A DNA stretch of 64,000 bases from 2-12-FULL-35-23 sp965196985 (lineage in GTDB: Bacteria > Pseudomonadota > Gammaproteobacteria > UBA12402), in NCBI GenBank assembly GCA_965196985.1, contig CBDALO010000084.1, positions 1-64,000 of the forward strand, written 5' to 3'. The first letter of the stretch is position 1; every line of letters starts with the position of its first letter. Below the pieces are notes generated by a model. The model saw only the letters and a list, made by a program, of their open reading frames with translations. It searched no databases and was not told the origin of the DNA. Shown here in pieces: positions 26,623 through 36,760 of the stretch. The position numbers and the translations under genes are program-made.

Positions 26623-27827
26623 TGGAGCAATTAGCCTTTCAACACACTGACATTGAAACACAACCCGCTCACGGCTTCCTTTCTCCTGTGACTCACAACG
26701 CGTCACTTTCTCAGCCGTGTGTGGTGGATTTATTTTGTGGTTGCGGGGGCTTTGGGTTGAGTGCGGAGTTGGCCGGTTTTCAAACGGCGGTGGCTGTTGA
26801 TATTGATCCCACACTGCAATCTGCTTATCGGCTTAACTTTCCTCAAACGCAAGTGGTGCAAGCCGATGTCTCGCGCTTAACGGAAAAGCACTGGTCACGC
26901 TGGTTGGGTGATCAGGCGGTCGATGGTGTAATTGGCGGGCCACCATGTCAGGGTTTTAGTCGGATTGGCAAACAGGATCCGAACGATACACGACGCAGTT
27001 TGTTATTTTCATTTGTCGAGCAAGTCAATGCGCTGCTGCCTAAATTTTTTGTATTAGAAAATGTGTTGGGGTTGCTGGATCAAAAAAACGAGGCATTACT
27101 TAACCAAGTCAGGCAACGCATTGATTCGCGTTATTGCGTGTTAGCCCCGATTGTGATTGATGCGTCATTATGTGGCGCAGCTACTCGACGACAACGCGTT
27201 TTTTTAATGGGGTATAACCCGTTACAGATGAACCCCCTTAGCGCTCGAGAGTTTACGCCACTTTATCCTGCCACTACTGTGCGTTCAGCGATTAGTGACA
27301 TTAACGACCCGTGTGTTGAGTCCAATGAGTACGGCTGGTCAACGTATCGTGCACAGACTGATTGCTCGTTGTATGCCCACCACTTGCGCCAATTGCCACC
27401 TCACGGCTTAGGTGCAGACTTTGCGGTTAAGCAACTGCAAGCAGGCTACGTATCGGGGCATTTTTCCACACAGCATACTGATGCCGTGAAAAAACGTTAT
27501 CAAACCGTCAAGCAAGGTGAGCGAGATGCGGTGAGCCGGTCGAAGCGATTAGCGTGGAGTGGAATGTGTCCGACCTTACGCGCTGGAACCGGCTCAGATC
27601 GTGGGGGCTACCAAGCGGTAAGACCGTTACACCCAGAACAAGATCGCGTGATCAGTGTGCGAGAAGCAGCACGATTACAAGGCTTTCCAGATTGGTTTGT
27701 GTTTCATACCACGCAATGGCACAGCTTTCGGATGATTGGCAACAGTGTCTCACCGATGGCGTCACAGTTTGTGTTATCAAAATTTTATGAACGACTTGAA
27801 AGACCGCTTTCAAGCCAGTGGCAATAA
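26622..27827 (+). CDS. Solitary DNA (cytosine-5) methyltransferase
   Basis: The 401-residue C5-MTase has motif I VVDLFCGCGGFGLSAELAGF, motif IV IGGPPCQGFSRIG with the catalytic cysteine, motif VI LENVLGLL, motif VIII RRQRVFLMGY, and a C-terminal MIGNSVSP. No restriction endonuclease is adjacent, so it is an orphan. ICEs and conjugative plasmids often carry one to evade host restriction on entry. It is unlike the GGNCC-type enzyme at 11049-12257 in motif wording, so it probably has a different target. It overlaps the preceding small gene by one base. Confidence 0.88.
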   Translation: MEQLAFQHTDIETQPAHGFLSPVTHNASLSQPCVVDLFCGCGGFGLSAELAGFQTAVAVDIDPTLQSAYRLNFPQTQVVQADVSRLTEKHWSRWLGDQAVDGVIGGPPCQGFSRIGKQDPNDTRRSLLFSFVEQVNALLPKFFVLENVLGLLDQKNEALLNQVRQRIDSRYCVLAPIVIDASLCGAATRRQRVFLMGYNPLQMNPLSAREFTPLYPATTVRSAISDINDPCVESNEYGWSTYRAQTDCSLYAHHLRQLPPHGLGADFAVKQLQAGYVSGHFSTQHTDAVKKRYQTVKQGERDAVSRSKRLAWSGMCPTLRAGTGSDRGGYQAVRPLHPEQDRVISVREAARLQGFPDWFVFHTTQWHSFRMIGNSVSPMASQFVLSKFYERLERPLSSQWQ

Positions 27828-27839
27828 GAGGAGAAGGTG

Positions 27840-28235
27840 ATGTTTCGATTGAATCGATGGATTAAACAAATTGGTGTTGTGATTGTGCCGTGTGTGTTAC
27901 TTGCAGGCACAGTGCAGGCGGTGACGTTGCAACAACTGCAACAGAAAAAAGCACAGCTTAATCGGGTGGAAGCGCTAAAGAAAAGCGAGATGAACCAACT
28001 GCTCAATCAGATGGTGGAATTAAAGCTCAGTAATCCAACCCGTTACGCAGTCTTAATGGACTGGCTACATCTCGAGCAACAAACCGCCATCCTTGCCACC
28101 TTGCAACGCCTGACCAATGGCACACGCAATGCGCTACCTGCCTCTACAGTCGTGAATAACCAGCAAGGCGAAACGCTCGAGATTATGGGACAAGGTTTCG
28201 AGACATTGGCGCCCATTAAGCAACAGACAAATTAG
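27840..28235 (+). CDS. Secreted/periplasmic coiled-coil protein
   Basis: The 131-residue protein has a clear signal peptide (RWIKQIGVVIVPCVLLAGTVQA) with cleavage after VQA. A glutamine- and leucine-rich coiled coil (LQQLQQKKAQLNRVEALKKS) follows. GAGGAGAAGG precedes the ATG. It is likely periplasmic. No family was recognised. Its position between the methyltransferase and an ankyrin-like gene suggests an accessory ICE gene. Confidence 0.6.
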   Translation: MFRLNRWIKQIGVVIVPCVLLAGTVQAVTLQQLQQKKAQLNRVEALKKSEMNQLLNQMVELKLSNPTRYAVLMDWLHLEQQTAILATLQRLTNGTRNALPASTVVNNQQGETLEIMGQGFETLAPIKQQTN

Positions 28236-28238
28236 GAC

Positions 28239-29393
28239 ATGCGTATGCCAACTAACAGCAATAGACAAACACAAGAGACTCACAATGCTCCACGCGTGAT
28301 CATTCACGAGGCGCACACCTGCCCAGTGAGTCGCGTCACAAAAAGTGACAATGTTCTCCAGTTACCAAGTGTATTATTACAAGACGGCATACCTCCTGAG
28401 CGAATCAAAACCTTACTCAATGAGCAACTGTTTCTTGATCGAAAATTTATGTACCGCTGTCAAGTAGGTATGGAAGCGCAAGAGCTCGTTGCACTTAATA
28501 CAATTTATCAAGGTGACAAACTCGGCTTAAAAGCGTTGTTGTGCCATGAGGCCCGAATAGGTTACTCGTTGTTGTTATTAGCCTGTCAAACAAACAAGAC
28601 ATTTGCCTTGGTGAAGGATCTGTTTACGCAAGAAGAATGGCAAGTCCTGATTAACCAACAGTTGGCCACGCACGCGCTTTTGTTTAATACGTCAGATTTT
28701 GAGGTGTTGACGTGGTTGCTGGCCTTTTATCCGCAAGCCCCGTTAGAAGCGGCTTTGCAAGCAACAAACGCGTTGGGTGACACGTTGTTATCAGAGTTTA
28801 GTGAACAGCCTCAAGCGATCAAAGCGCTACTGGCCCGTGTGCCTACGTCTGAACATGACAAAGTGATCTTAATGGAAAACACCCTCGGCAATCGGGTGCT
28901 TGAGAATGCCATCAGCACGAACACCGAAAGCTTTTTGTTGTTGTTTCACGCCTTATCCACTGAGAAGCAACGCGAGGTGGTGTGTACGCGTACGCATTCG
29001 GGATTGAATTTATTACAACCCTTAGCGCTCTGTTGCCCTGAAGGGTGCGAAGCCGTGTTAGCGTGCTTAATGACGCAGTTACCGCCTGTGCAGCGTTTAG
29101 ATTTTATTCGAACACCTAGTTACTTTAGCTATTCCGCCTTGCAAAATGCGATCAAGCTATTATTAAAAGCGAGAACCTCAGAAGAAGAAGCGCGTGCTTT
29201 CTCCTTTCTTAAAGCCTTATTGAGTTACCTGACTCCGCATGAAGTAGTGCAGGCGTTAGTGACTCGTGCCATGGATATTGAACGTGAACGCTTAATCACA
29301 CTTTTAAAAGCCAAGCCCGCCTTTTATCAAGAGGTGGTGTCGTTGGTTTACGGTGAGGAGCGTTTGATTGAGGAGTGCTGTGTATGTCATTAA
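28239..29393 (+). CDS. Ankyrin-like helical repeat protein
   Basis: The 384-residue cytosolic-type protein has no signal peptide. It has repeating helix pairs with an ankyrin-like feel, e.g. RIGYSLLLLACQTNKTFALV, LGNRVLENAISTNTESFLLL and HSGLNLLQPLALC. Consensus is too weak for a confident family call. The last residues are EECCVCH, so the final four fit a loose C-a-a-X pattern used by a few bacterial effectors for host prenylation; with histidine last this may be chance. The start is ATG 28239 or 28245. It overlaps the next gene, a lipoprotein, by ten bases. Confidence 0.5.
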   Translation: MRMPTNSNRQTQETHNAPRVIIHEAHTCPVSRVTKSDNVLQLPSVLLQDGIPPERIKTLLNEQLFLDRKFMYRCQVGMEAQELVALNTIYQGDKLGLKALLCHEARIGYSLLLLACQTNKTFALVKDLFTQEEWQVLINQQLATHALLFNTSDFEVLTWLLAFYPQAPLEAALQATNALGDTLLSEFSEQPQAIKALLARVPTSEHDKVILMENTLGNRVLENAISTNTESFLLLFHALSTEKQREVVCTRTHSGLNLLQPLALCCPEGCEAVLACLMTQLPPVQRLDFIRTPSYFSYSALQNAIKLLLKARTSEEEARAFSFLKALLSYLTPHEVVQALVTRAMDIERERLITLLKAKPAFYQEVVSLVYGEERLIEECCVCH

Positions 29394-30143
29394 CTCGATC
29401 AAAGCCATTAGCGACCTTCGTTAAAACCAGTGTTTTGTTACTGTTGAGTGCGAGCGTGCTAATGCTTGTCGCTTGTAAGCCACCGGGTAGTGATGATGAC
29501 GACAGCACGGGTGGTTCACCCAAACCGACACCACCTACGCATGTCTCGTTACAGCTGACCGCTAGCGCAAGTCAAGTCGGTAGCGGGGGAGTAGTGACGT
29601 ATCATTTACAAAATACGGGTAATGATTCAGTGAGTGATATTGCGCTTGGTGTGAGCGATGGGTCTGGCTTAACGATTTCTGCCTCAAACGCAGCCGTCAT
29701 TACCAATAATCATTGCAGTCATCAGCCCTTAGTGGCAGGGGAAGCGTGTACTTTTTCAGTGACCGCAAAAGCAACGGATCCGTCGTGCAAGGTGGTCGTG
29801 AGTGCAAGTGTTGCGAATAAAGTGAAAACGCAAGAAACGCTGACCATACTCCGTCCGCAATTAACCATTGTGCCGAGTGATTCATTGGTAGGGTTTGAAT
29901 CGCAGTTTCCTTTCTGGCTTCAATTGGCAAGACAAGAATCAGAACAAAACCCAGCCGTTGAGTTGGTGCCAGGCGAGCACCGCACACTCTTGATTAAAAA
30001 TACGACCGCTGCGCCTGTTCAGAAGCTTGCAATTAAACTGCCGTATGTGGCAGGTGTGACGGAAGATAAAACCAGTACTTGCGTTGTTGGTAATGAGCTA
30101 GGCGCTTTACAAACCTGTACCATCACGCTTGATGGTAGTTTAA

Positions 30144-32196
30144 CCCAAGTTTGGCCATTTCACCCTGAAAATCAAAAATTTCATCACTATTTTTAACTCA
30201 ACCCATTGATTTTACTTGCCTAGAAACGTGAATTCTCGAATGTAGTGACACATAATGGCAATAAGGGGTTGCATGGGCTGGTGAAGTGATGAGAGTATTG
30301 AGTTATGTATATTCGAACCTCTACACAAAAGAGTCCTCGGACAGGTAAGTCTTACGCAACCTACCGACTTGTTGATACTCATCGCACTGCTGACGGCAAA
30401 GTACGTCAAAGACTGATTTTAAATCTTGGTGCGAATTTTTCAGTAAAGAAGGACAGTTGGAAATTGCTTGCTGACCGTATTGAGGAAATTTTAACGGGTC
30501 AAGGCACGTTAATTTCAATACCAGCACATCTCGAAAAACAGGCGCAAATGTATGTAAAACGCATTCGCTCTAGGTTTGCTGATGACAATGAGACAAGTAT
30601 CGCTGTTAATTCAGTAAGCGCGGTAGAACCTGACTTTAAAACAGTGGATGTTAACTCCATTGAGAGCGCGGACATACGACACGTTGGAGCTGAGGCGTTG
30701 GGCTTATATGCTGCCAGGCAATTACAACTTGAGGAATTGTTCAGGGCTTTGGGCTTTAATCAAAAACAATGTCACCTGATGCTTGCTACCATCATTGGGC
30801 GGCTAGTTGCCCCAGGAAGTGATTTAAGTACGCACTATTATTTAAGCAATCAAAGTGCGTTAGATGAATTACTGGGTACTGATTTCTCAGAACTATCACT
30901 CAAGAAATTCTATAAGACTGCTGATGAGTTACTCAAACATAAGCAAATGATTGAAGATCAATTATTCGAACGTGAGAAAAATCTCTTTAGTTTAAATCAG
31001 GTGATCACTCTCTACGATATAACCAATACCTACTTTGAGGGTAGAGCATTACAGAATGATCACGCACAGCATGGTCGATCAAAGGAGAAGCGGTCTGATT
31101 GTCCGCTTGTTTCTCTAGGACTCGTGCTGGATGGCTCAGGGTTCCCGCAACGCAGTGAATTTTTCAAAGGGAATGTTAGCGAGCCTAAAACATTATCCGA
31201 AATGCTAACTGAGCTTCATGCACAGCCAGAGGCAACAATTATCTTAGATGCTGGTTTTGCAACTGAAGAAAATATTTCATGGCTTACTGAAAAAGGTTTC
31301 CATTATATTGTAGTGAGCCGTAGAGCATTGCCTGTTGTCGATGAAAACATTGATAAAGTGCTAGTAAAAGAATCAGTAAATAATACGGTTACAGCGCAAT
31401 TAATTAAAGATACTGAAGCAAATGAAGTCTTACTGTACTGCCATTCTCAGGCTAAGGAAGAAAAAAGCTTAAATATGATTAGTAAGGCTGAGACTCGTTT
31501 CGAAGAGGAATTAATTAAGTTAGCTAATGGACTCACTAAAAAAACTGGAATGAAAGCAATTGAGAAAGTAACCTTGCGTTTAGGTCGAATAAAGGAGCGC
31601 CATAAACGTGTTTCAGGTCGATACACTATCACGCTTGATTCAGAGGCTGATAAGGTTACGAAAATCAGTTGGAGTAAAGTTAACTCTGAGAATCTGGGCG
31701 CATATTGTTTGCGTAGTAACAGAATGGATTTAGATGAAAAAACAATTTGGAGAATCTATACAACTCTAACTGATGTTGAATCGGCATTCAGATCATTAAA
31801 ATCAGAGTTAGGCCTGCGTCCTATCTACCATCAAAAGCAAGAGCGAGTTGATGCCCATCTGTTTATTAGTATTCTTGCTTATCACTTACTACACACTATT
31901 CGCCATCAACTTAAATTGCAGAGCATTGATAGTAGCTGGCAAACTATACGGCAGATTTTTAGCACTCAGGTTCGTATCACGACTACGATGCGGCTTGAAA
32001 ATAATAAACTACTTTCTGTTAGAAGAACCTCAAAGGCAACTCCAGAGCAAGTTGTGATCTATAAATCGTTAGGCATGAATTCACAACCTGGGCACACTGA
32101 AAAAACAATTTGTTAAGTTGTAGTGACCCTAAACGTTTTTTTAAAATGTAAGTCATTGATTTGGATAGGTTTAATTTTAGAAAGGGCAAAGTTGGG
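30144..32196 (+). mobile_element. IS1634-family element, copy 1 (2053 bp)
   Basis: The ends are CCCAAGTTTGGCC and, reversed, CCCAACTTTGCCC. The 4-bp duplication TTAA lies at 30140-30143 and 32197-32200. The second copy at 58788-60840 has the same length but shows scattered substitutions, so the two are related copies rather than a fresh duplication. Confidence 0.93.
30305..32116 (+). CDS. IS1634-family transposase (copy 1)
   Basis: The 603-residue DDE transposase of the IS4-like superfamily, IS1634 group, has N-terminal text PRTGKSYATYRLVDTHRTAD. Catalytic candidates are LYDITNTYFEG and IILDAGFATEEN. The Y-x(2)-R-x(3)-E-like helix region reads LTDVESAFRSLKSELGLRPI. Full length and intact. 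Confidence 0.92.
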   Translation: MYIRTSTQKSPRTGKSYATYRLVDTHRTADGKVRQRLILNLGANFSVKKDSWKLLADRIEEILTGQGTLISIPAHLEKQAQMYVKRIRSRFADDNETSIAVNSVSAVEPDFKTVDVNSIESADIRHVGAEALGLYAARQLQLEELFRALGFNQKQCHLMLATIIGRLVAPGSDLSTHYYLSNQSALDELLGTDFSELSLKKFYKTADELLKHKQMIEDQLFEREKNLFSLNQVITLYDITNTYFEGRALQNDHAQHGRSKEKRSDCPLVSLGLVLDGSGFPQRSEFFKGNVSEPKTLSEMLTELHAQPEATIILDAGFATEENISWLTEKGFHYIVVSRRALPVVDENIDKVLVKESVNNTVTAQLIKDTEANEVLLYCHSQAKEEKSLNMISKAETRFEEELIKLANGLTKKTGMKAIEKVTLRLGRIKERHKRVSGRYTITLDSEADKVTKISWSKVNSENLGAYCLRSNRMDLDEKTIWRIYTTLTDVESAFRSLKSELGLRPIYHQKQERVDAHLFISILAYHLLHTIRHQLKLQSIDSSWQTIRQIFSTQVRITTTMRLENNKLLSVRRTSKATPEQVVIYKSLGMNSQPGHTEKTIC

Positions 32197-33698
32197 TTAA
32201 CGCAATTTCCAAGTGGCAGTGACAATCTCAGTGTTGCAGGGGCTAATGCCGACACCGTGAATCAATTGGTCACAGGTTCAAACGCTTCCAGTAACTTAAG
32301 TTTAAGTCGTAACAGTCATGTGGTTATGACGCAAGGGCTTGATGAAGAAATCCCGTTAACCGCACATAACAGTGCATCACAAGCGCTTACTCAGTTAACG
32401 CAAGTGATGAATCCTGTTGATCCGCAATTGGTTAAAAGTGCGCAGAACAATTGCACTGATGAATTAGCCGGTCAATCGAGTTGCCGTGCGAATGTTCATT
32501 TTACCTCGAGCAAATTAGGCCGAGCACAATCGCGCTTGACTTCACTGGTTTACGGCAATACCCCTCAAAAAGGAAAAGACGCCGCAGGCGTGTTAATTGC
32601 GAGTAATACGTACCCAGACTTTTTTGATAGTGCGAACCTGTCTAATCAGCTTGCCAGTAATGTGGTTAACGAAGTAACCATTGCTAAGCATACACTTTAC
32701 GCGGCGACACTGGGCGGACTGTCTTTGTCTCATGATCAAGGCAATCATTGGGTGAATGCCACGACTGCTAATGGCTTAGTGAGCAATGTTGCGTTTGATG
32801 TTGCCGTCTCCGGCAAAGTCATTGCACTGGCAACCGACTTTGGTTTGTCGCTCTCGTTAGATGGTGGAAATAGCTGGCAAACATTTACCAGTAAACAAGG
32901 TTTACCGATTGATGGCTGTGCCAGTGTTGTTATTTTAGGGAACACGATTTTTTTAGGGACAGAAAAAGGATTGGTGAGAAGTAACGACTGGGGGAAAACG
33001 TGGCACGTGGTTCCGGCACTGGGTACTGCGCCTATTGCGTCAATCAAGATTTTTGATGACACGCTCTTTTTAGTGACCCCTGCCAAGCTTTGGGTAAGCG
33101 AGGACAAAGGCGTTTCATGGCGTTCGTTTGGCAACGCTCAGGGGCTAAAAATAACGGGTCTTAAAGACGTGAGTGTCAGCGATAAACTGTGGGCCGTCGC
33201 TTCCTTGCAAGGGCTGGCGATTAGTACGGATTTGGGTCAACACTGGCAAATCAAAAAACAAGCTGATGGCCTCGGCTCAAATGAAATTGACGGGGTCAGT
33301 GTTGCGGGCGATTCAATTTTTGCCGGTACGAGCCAGGGAATTTCAATCAGCTCGGACAAAGGAGAACACTGGGTGACTCAAACGACCCAACAAGGTTTAG
33401 GTTCTAATGACATTATGGGTGTGACTGTTGATCATGGCACGGTCTACGCTTCGACACGTGGCGGGTTAGCGATCAGTAACGATTCGGGTCGCAGCTTTCA
33501 TAACCTCACTATTGGCGCAAGTCTCCCGCAAACCGATCTTCGCGATGTCGTGGTTTCTTCGGATGGCACCGTTTATACAGCAACCGATCTTGGTGTTGGC
33601 GTGAGCCGTGACGGGGGTTTGACTTGGACGATGAAAACACAAGCAGAGGGATTAGCGGGTAACGATGTCAGTCAAGTTGTTGCGGTCGGTAAAAAAAT

Positions 33699-34658
33699 AG
33701 ACCTTCTGCGTAACTAAGGGCAGTTCTAGAAACTAGCTAAAATTTGCTTATAATTGCCTGATTAATAATCATTCATGGAAAGGCATATGCTATTAAGCTA
33801 TCAGCAACTCAGTAACCGCCCGCGTATTTTTAAAAAGTTAACTGGTTTGACCCTTGATGATTTTGAAACGATACACCAACAAGTGAAGTCATCACTTGAT
33901 GATGAGTTTAGTAAGCTGGGAAGGCGCCCGAAACTCACCACGCACCATGATCGCCTTTTGCTTCTCATGATGTACTATCGCACTTATGTAACACATGAAT
34001 TCTTAGGTTACTTTGTTGGTTTGGATGACAGTAATGTCTGCCGCTTATTTAAACGCTTAGAACCCTTAGTGGCCAAGCATATTCATATTAAAAAAGACAG
34101 AACCCTAACAGAAGATGCGGTTTGCGCTATATTAATGGATGTAACGGAGCAGCCTATTCAGCGCCCCAAAAAGAAGAAGCCACGTAAAGATTATTATTCT
34201 GGTAAAAAGAAAAGACATACTCAAAAGGTGGAGATAGCAATGAGTACATCCGGAAAAATAATCAACGTCTCTCAAACAATGCCTGGGAGGGTTCATGATA
34301 TTAAGATCCGACAACGTGGCAGCCCACTGCCACCAGCAGAAAAATATGCTGATCTAGGATACCAAGGAATTCAACATACTGACCCCTTGGTTAACTTACC
34401 TCATAAAAAGCCCAAAGGCGGCAAATTAACTACTCAACAAAAAGAGGATAACCGTAATCACAGCAAGATCCGTATTAGGGTTGAACATCAATTCTCAAAA
34501 TTTAAAAAATTCCGCATTCTTGGGGAGGTGTATAGGAATTTTCGCAGAAAACACAATATGAGATTTAATATTATTGCTGGGATTCTCAATCTTCAAGCCG
34601 GATTCTAAAACTACAAACGAGCATAAGCTCGCCCAGTATTTAGTTTCGCAGAAGGTCT
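33699..34658 (+). mobile_element. IS5-family element, copy 3 (960 bp)
   Basis: The element has the same ends and length as copies 1 and 2. The duplication AAT lies at 33696-33698 and 34659-34661. It is inserted within the propeller repeats of the lipoprotein gene, in the gene's orientation. Confidence 0.95.
33775..34608 (+). CDS. IS5-family transposase (copy 3)
   Basis: The 277-residue protein is identical to those of the other two IS5 copies, with the DDE core intact. Confidence 0.93.
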   Translation: MERHMLLSYQQLSNRPRIFKKLTGLTLDDFETIHQQVKSSLDDEFSKLGRRPKLTTHHDRLLLLMMYYRTYVTHEFLGYFVGLDDSNVCRLFKRLEPLVAKHIHIKKDRTLTEDAVCAILMDVTEQPIQRPKKKKPRKDYYSGKKKRHTQKVEIAMSTSGKIINVSQTMPGRVHDIKIRQRGSPLPPAEKYADLGYQGIQHTDPLVNLPHKKPKGGKLTTQQKEDNRNHSKIRIRVEHQFSKFKKFRILGEVYRNFRRKHNMRFNIIAGILNLQAGF

Positions 34659-35407
34659 AATCTATGCGGCCATTAATCGAGGGGCAGGGCGTGAGGATGG
34701 TGGTCTTTCAATCTCACCGGATGCTGGAAAAACCTGGTATTCCATTGGCCCAAAACAAGGACTTACTTTACGTGATGTGACTTCGGTAGCGGTATCAGGC
34801 CAAACAGTGTTGGTCACGGCAGATGATGCGCTGGGCGTGAGCGTCAATGGCGGGCAAAACTTCACGATGCAGTCGTTTGGGCAAGGCACGGTACTGACTG
34901 ATGTCTGGATTCAAGGTAATACCTGGACTGTTTCAACCGATTATGGGTTCGGACAGTCAAGCGACCAAGGCCAGCATTGGCACTACGTTTCAAGCAGTGA
35001 CGGCTTGGCAGGTAATGACGTGCACAGTGTTCGTGTGATTAACGGCAAGTATTTTGTTTCGACTGATGGCGGCTTATCAATTAGCACGAACGGAAAAGAT
35101 TGGACAACCGAAACGACGACTGATGGGTTAGGCTCCAATAACGTTTATCTCGTTCAAGCGGTTGGGAAAAGCCTTTATGCCAGTACCGAAGAGGGCTTAT
35201 CGATCAGCACCGATGATGGCAAAAGCTGGATAAATCAAACGATGAATAATGGACTCAGTGGCGACAATGTCAGCGGAGTGGCTAAAGGCGCGACTCTTTT
35301 ATTCGTGGCGACAGACAACGGCTTGTCGTTTAAAGGCGCGGAGGTCATTCAAGATGATTAACGCGAGCGAACCACGACTAACCAACCCATTAAACCAGCG
35401 AGGTCAA

Positions 35408-35965
35408 ATGATGACAAAAACCCTTTATGAAGGCTACGCAATAGCCGCGTTACTGCCTGACTCGTTTCAGGTATTTAAAGAAACTATTCAACAACGTGTA
35501 CATGATGAGGAGCGGTTTTCTCACCCGATGAAGGATTACGTGAGTCACTTGACGGTGGCACGCGAACTGCCTCGAAAAGTATTAGCGAAAGCACTGGCGT
35601 TATTACCGACTAAGCCGTTAACGATTGAAGTCGGCGAGCTGGTGTTATTGCCGACACAAAAAGACTACGCCTTATTAGCGTTATCAATTCATTCACCGGA
35701 ACTTGAACAGATCAACCGTTCAATCAGTGACTTGTGTGGCAACACGGAAGCGTTCCGCTATCGACATCATGTCACACTCGATTGTATCCGTGATGACAAG
35801 CGCGACATTTTAGCGTGCAAACTACTGAAACACTTGTTACCCGCCTGGCCTAGGGAGTCACGTTGTGCGTTGCAAGGGTTTGGAGTTTACGATCAAGCAG
35901 GCACGCTCAACACGTTACACACTATTCATTCATTACTGCAAAAGGAGTCCAGTCAACATGGTTAA
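35408..35965 (+). CDS. 2H phosphoesterase-like protein (LigT/2'-5' ligase fold)
   Basis: The 185-residue protein carries the two histidine motifs of the 2H superfamily: SHLTVA near residue 45 and RHHVTLDCI near residue 117. The spacing is right for the LigT/CPD fold. Such enzymes open 2',3'-cyclic phosphates or 2'-5' linkages in RNA or nucleotides. ATG 35408 or 35411 follows GAGG. An alternative ATG at 35354 overlaps the end of the lipoprotein gene. It sits just before the conjugation operon. The substrate is unknown; RNA end processing or cyclic-nucleotide defence antagonism are both possible. Confidence 0.65.
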   Translation: MMTKTLYEGYAIAALLPDSFQVFKETIQQRVHDEERFSHPMKDYVSHLTVARELPRKVLAKALALLPTKPLTIEVGELVLLPTQKDYALLALSIHSPELEQINRSISDLCGNTEAFRYRHHVTLDCIRDDKRDILACKLLKHLLPAWPRESRCALQGFGVYDQAGTLNTLHTIHSLLQKESSQHG

Positions 35966-36116
35966 CAGGCTTTTTAATACAAGCACTCAGCGAAGCGATT
36001 ACAGCAATCACTCTCTGCGACCTGTTTTGCAAAAAACGCACGATACGGGAAAAAGTCATTGTCGTTTACGAAGCAAAGTAATTGTCGTTAAGCACCAACT
36101 TAACCAAGGAGTACGC

Positions 36117-36563
36117 ATGAGACGATTGATTTTATTCCTCGGTTTGACGTTGTTGGCAAGCGCGGCACTGGCTGTACCGCAAGTCGTGCAAGTCGGGCGT
36201 TATGAAACATTACGTGCTGTGCCTAGCGCCCCACAAAAAGACCCGTTACTCGCGATTGGGTGTTTTCATTTTGGGGTTAACGTGAAAACAGTTGGCCAAG
36301 CTTTGGCGCAAGTATTACGACCTACCGGCTTTAGCTTAATTAATGCGTCGCACTTGCCGAGTGTGGCACAACAAGTGCTTAAAAAGCCGTTGCCGTATAC
36401 GCAACGTCATTTAGGCCCGTTAGCCATTAAAGACGCGCTGCGTATTTTGATGGGTGAGGACGTGTTTACCTTAGTCGTGGATCCTGTGCATCGCTTGGTG
36501 AGCTTTCGCGTTAAGTCACGGTTTCTTTCTCATCACACCAGGCAAAGGAGGCATCGTTCATGA
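36117..36563 (+). CDS. pilL: PilL N-terminal-type protein (TIGR03748)
   Basis: The 148-residue protein opens the transfer operon. Its signal peptide is RRLILFLGLTLLASAALAVP. The following text VGRYETLRAVPSAPQKDPLL and KDALRILMGEDVFTLVVDPV matches the PilL-like N-terminal domain that begins GI-type type IV secretion loci. It is periplasmic or envelope-associated. AAGGAG five bases before ATG 36117 fixes the start. The stop overlaps the next gene. Confidence 0.78.
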   Translation: MRRLILFLGLTLLASAALAVPQVVQVGRYETLRAVPSAPQKDPLLAIGCFHFGVNVKTVGQALAQVLRPTGFSLINASHLPSVAQQVLKKPLPYTQRHLGPLAIKDALRILMGEDVFTLVVDPVHRLVSFRVKSRFLSHHTRQRRHRS

Positions 36564-36760
36564 TGTGGATTGCTATTTTTATTATTGCGTCGGTTGGGGG
36601 CTTGGCGGCCATGCACTCACACAGTGACCAGCGCCAACAGCAGCTCGAAAAAACCGTCCACCGCTTAGTGGTGAAACACCGACCACGCACTGTCCATCGC
36701 AAACCGGTGGCTAAACAATTAGACGGCATTGATGTGGCTAACCTAGAAGGGGAGAAGTAA
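36560..36760 (+). CDS. Small single-helix membrane protein
   Basis: The 66-residue protein has an N-terminal membrane helix (WIAIFIIASVGGLAAM) and a basic, histidine-rich tail (VVKHRPRTVHRKP). It overlaps the genes on both sides (ATGATG at the end of pilL, TAATG with the next gene), showing tight operon coupling. Not assigned to a family; presumably an envelope component of the transfer system. Confidence 0.65.
   Translation: MMWIAIFIIASVGGLAAMHSHSDQRQQQLEKTVHRLVVKHRPRTVHRKPVAKQLDGIDVANLEGEK

Larger units (their letters stand above)
29384..35361 (+). pseudogene. Beta-propeller lipoprotein gene, split by IS1634 and IS5
   Basis: Segments 29384-30143, 32201-33698 and 34662-35361 rejoin over the target duplications TTAA and AAT into 986 codons (985 residues) without a stop. 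The N-terminus has a lipoprotein signal (LLLLSASVLMLVAC, lipobox cysteine near residue 27 from ATG 29384), then Ig/DUF11-like text (VGSGGVVTYHLQNTGNDSVS). The C-terminal two thirds is a series of about 13 BNR/two-component-propeller-like repeats of the form VYAATxxGLSISxDxGxxW. The intact protein would be an outer-membrane-anchored propeller displayed or facing the periplasm. All three pieces are now separated and the gene is dead unless fragments are expressed. Confidence 0.82.

Noticed and set aside
32161..32199. Start of the second propeller piece as an independent gene (MDRFNFRKGK)
   Set aside because: These codons are the IS1634 right end; the same residues precede the topB 3' piece at 60805 for the same reason.
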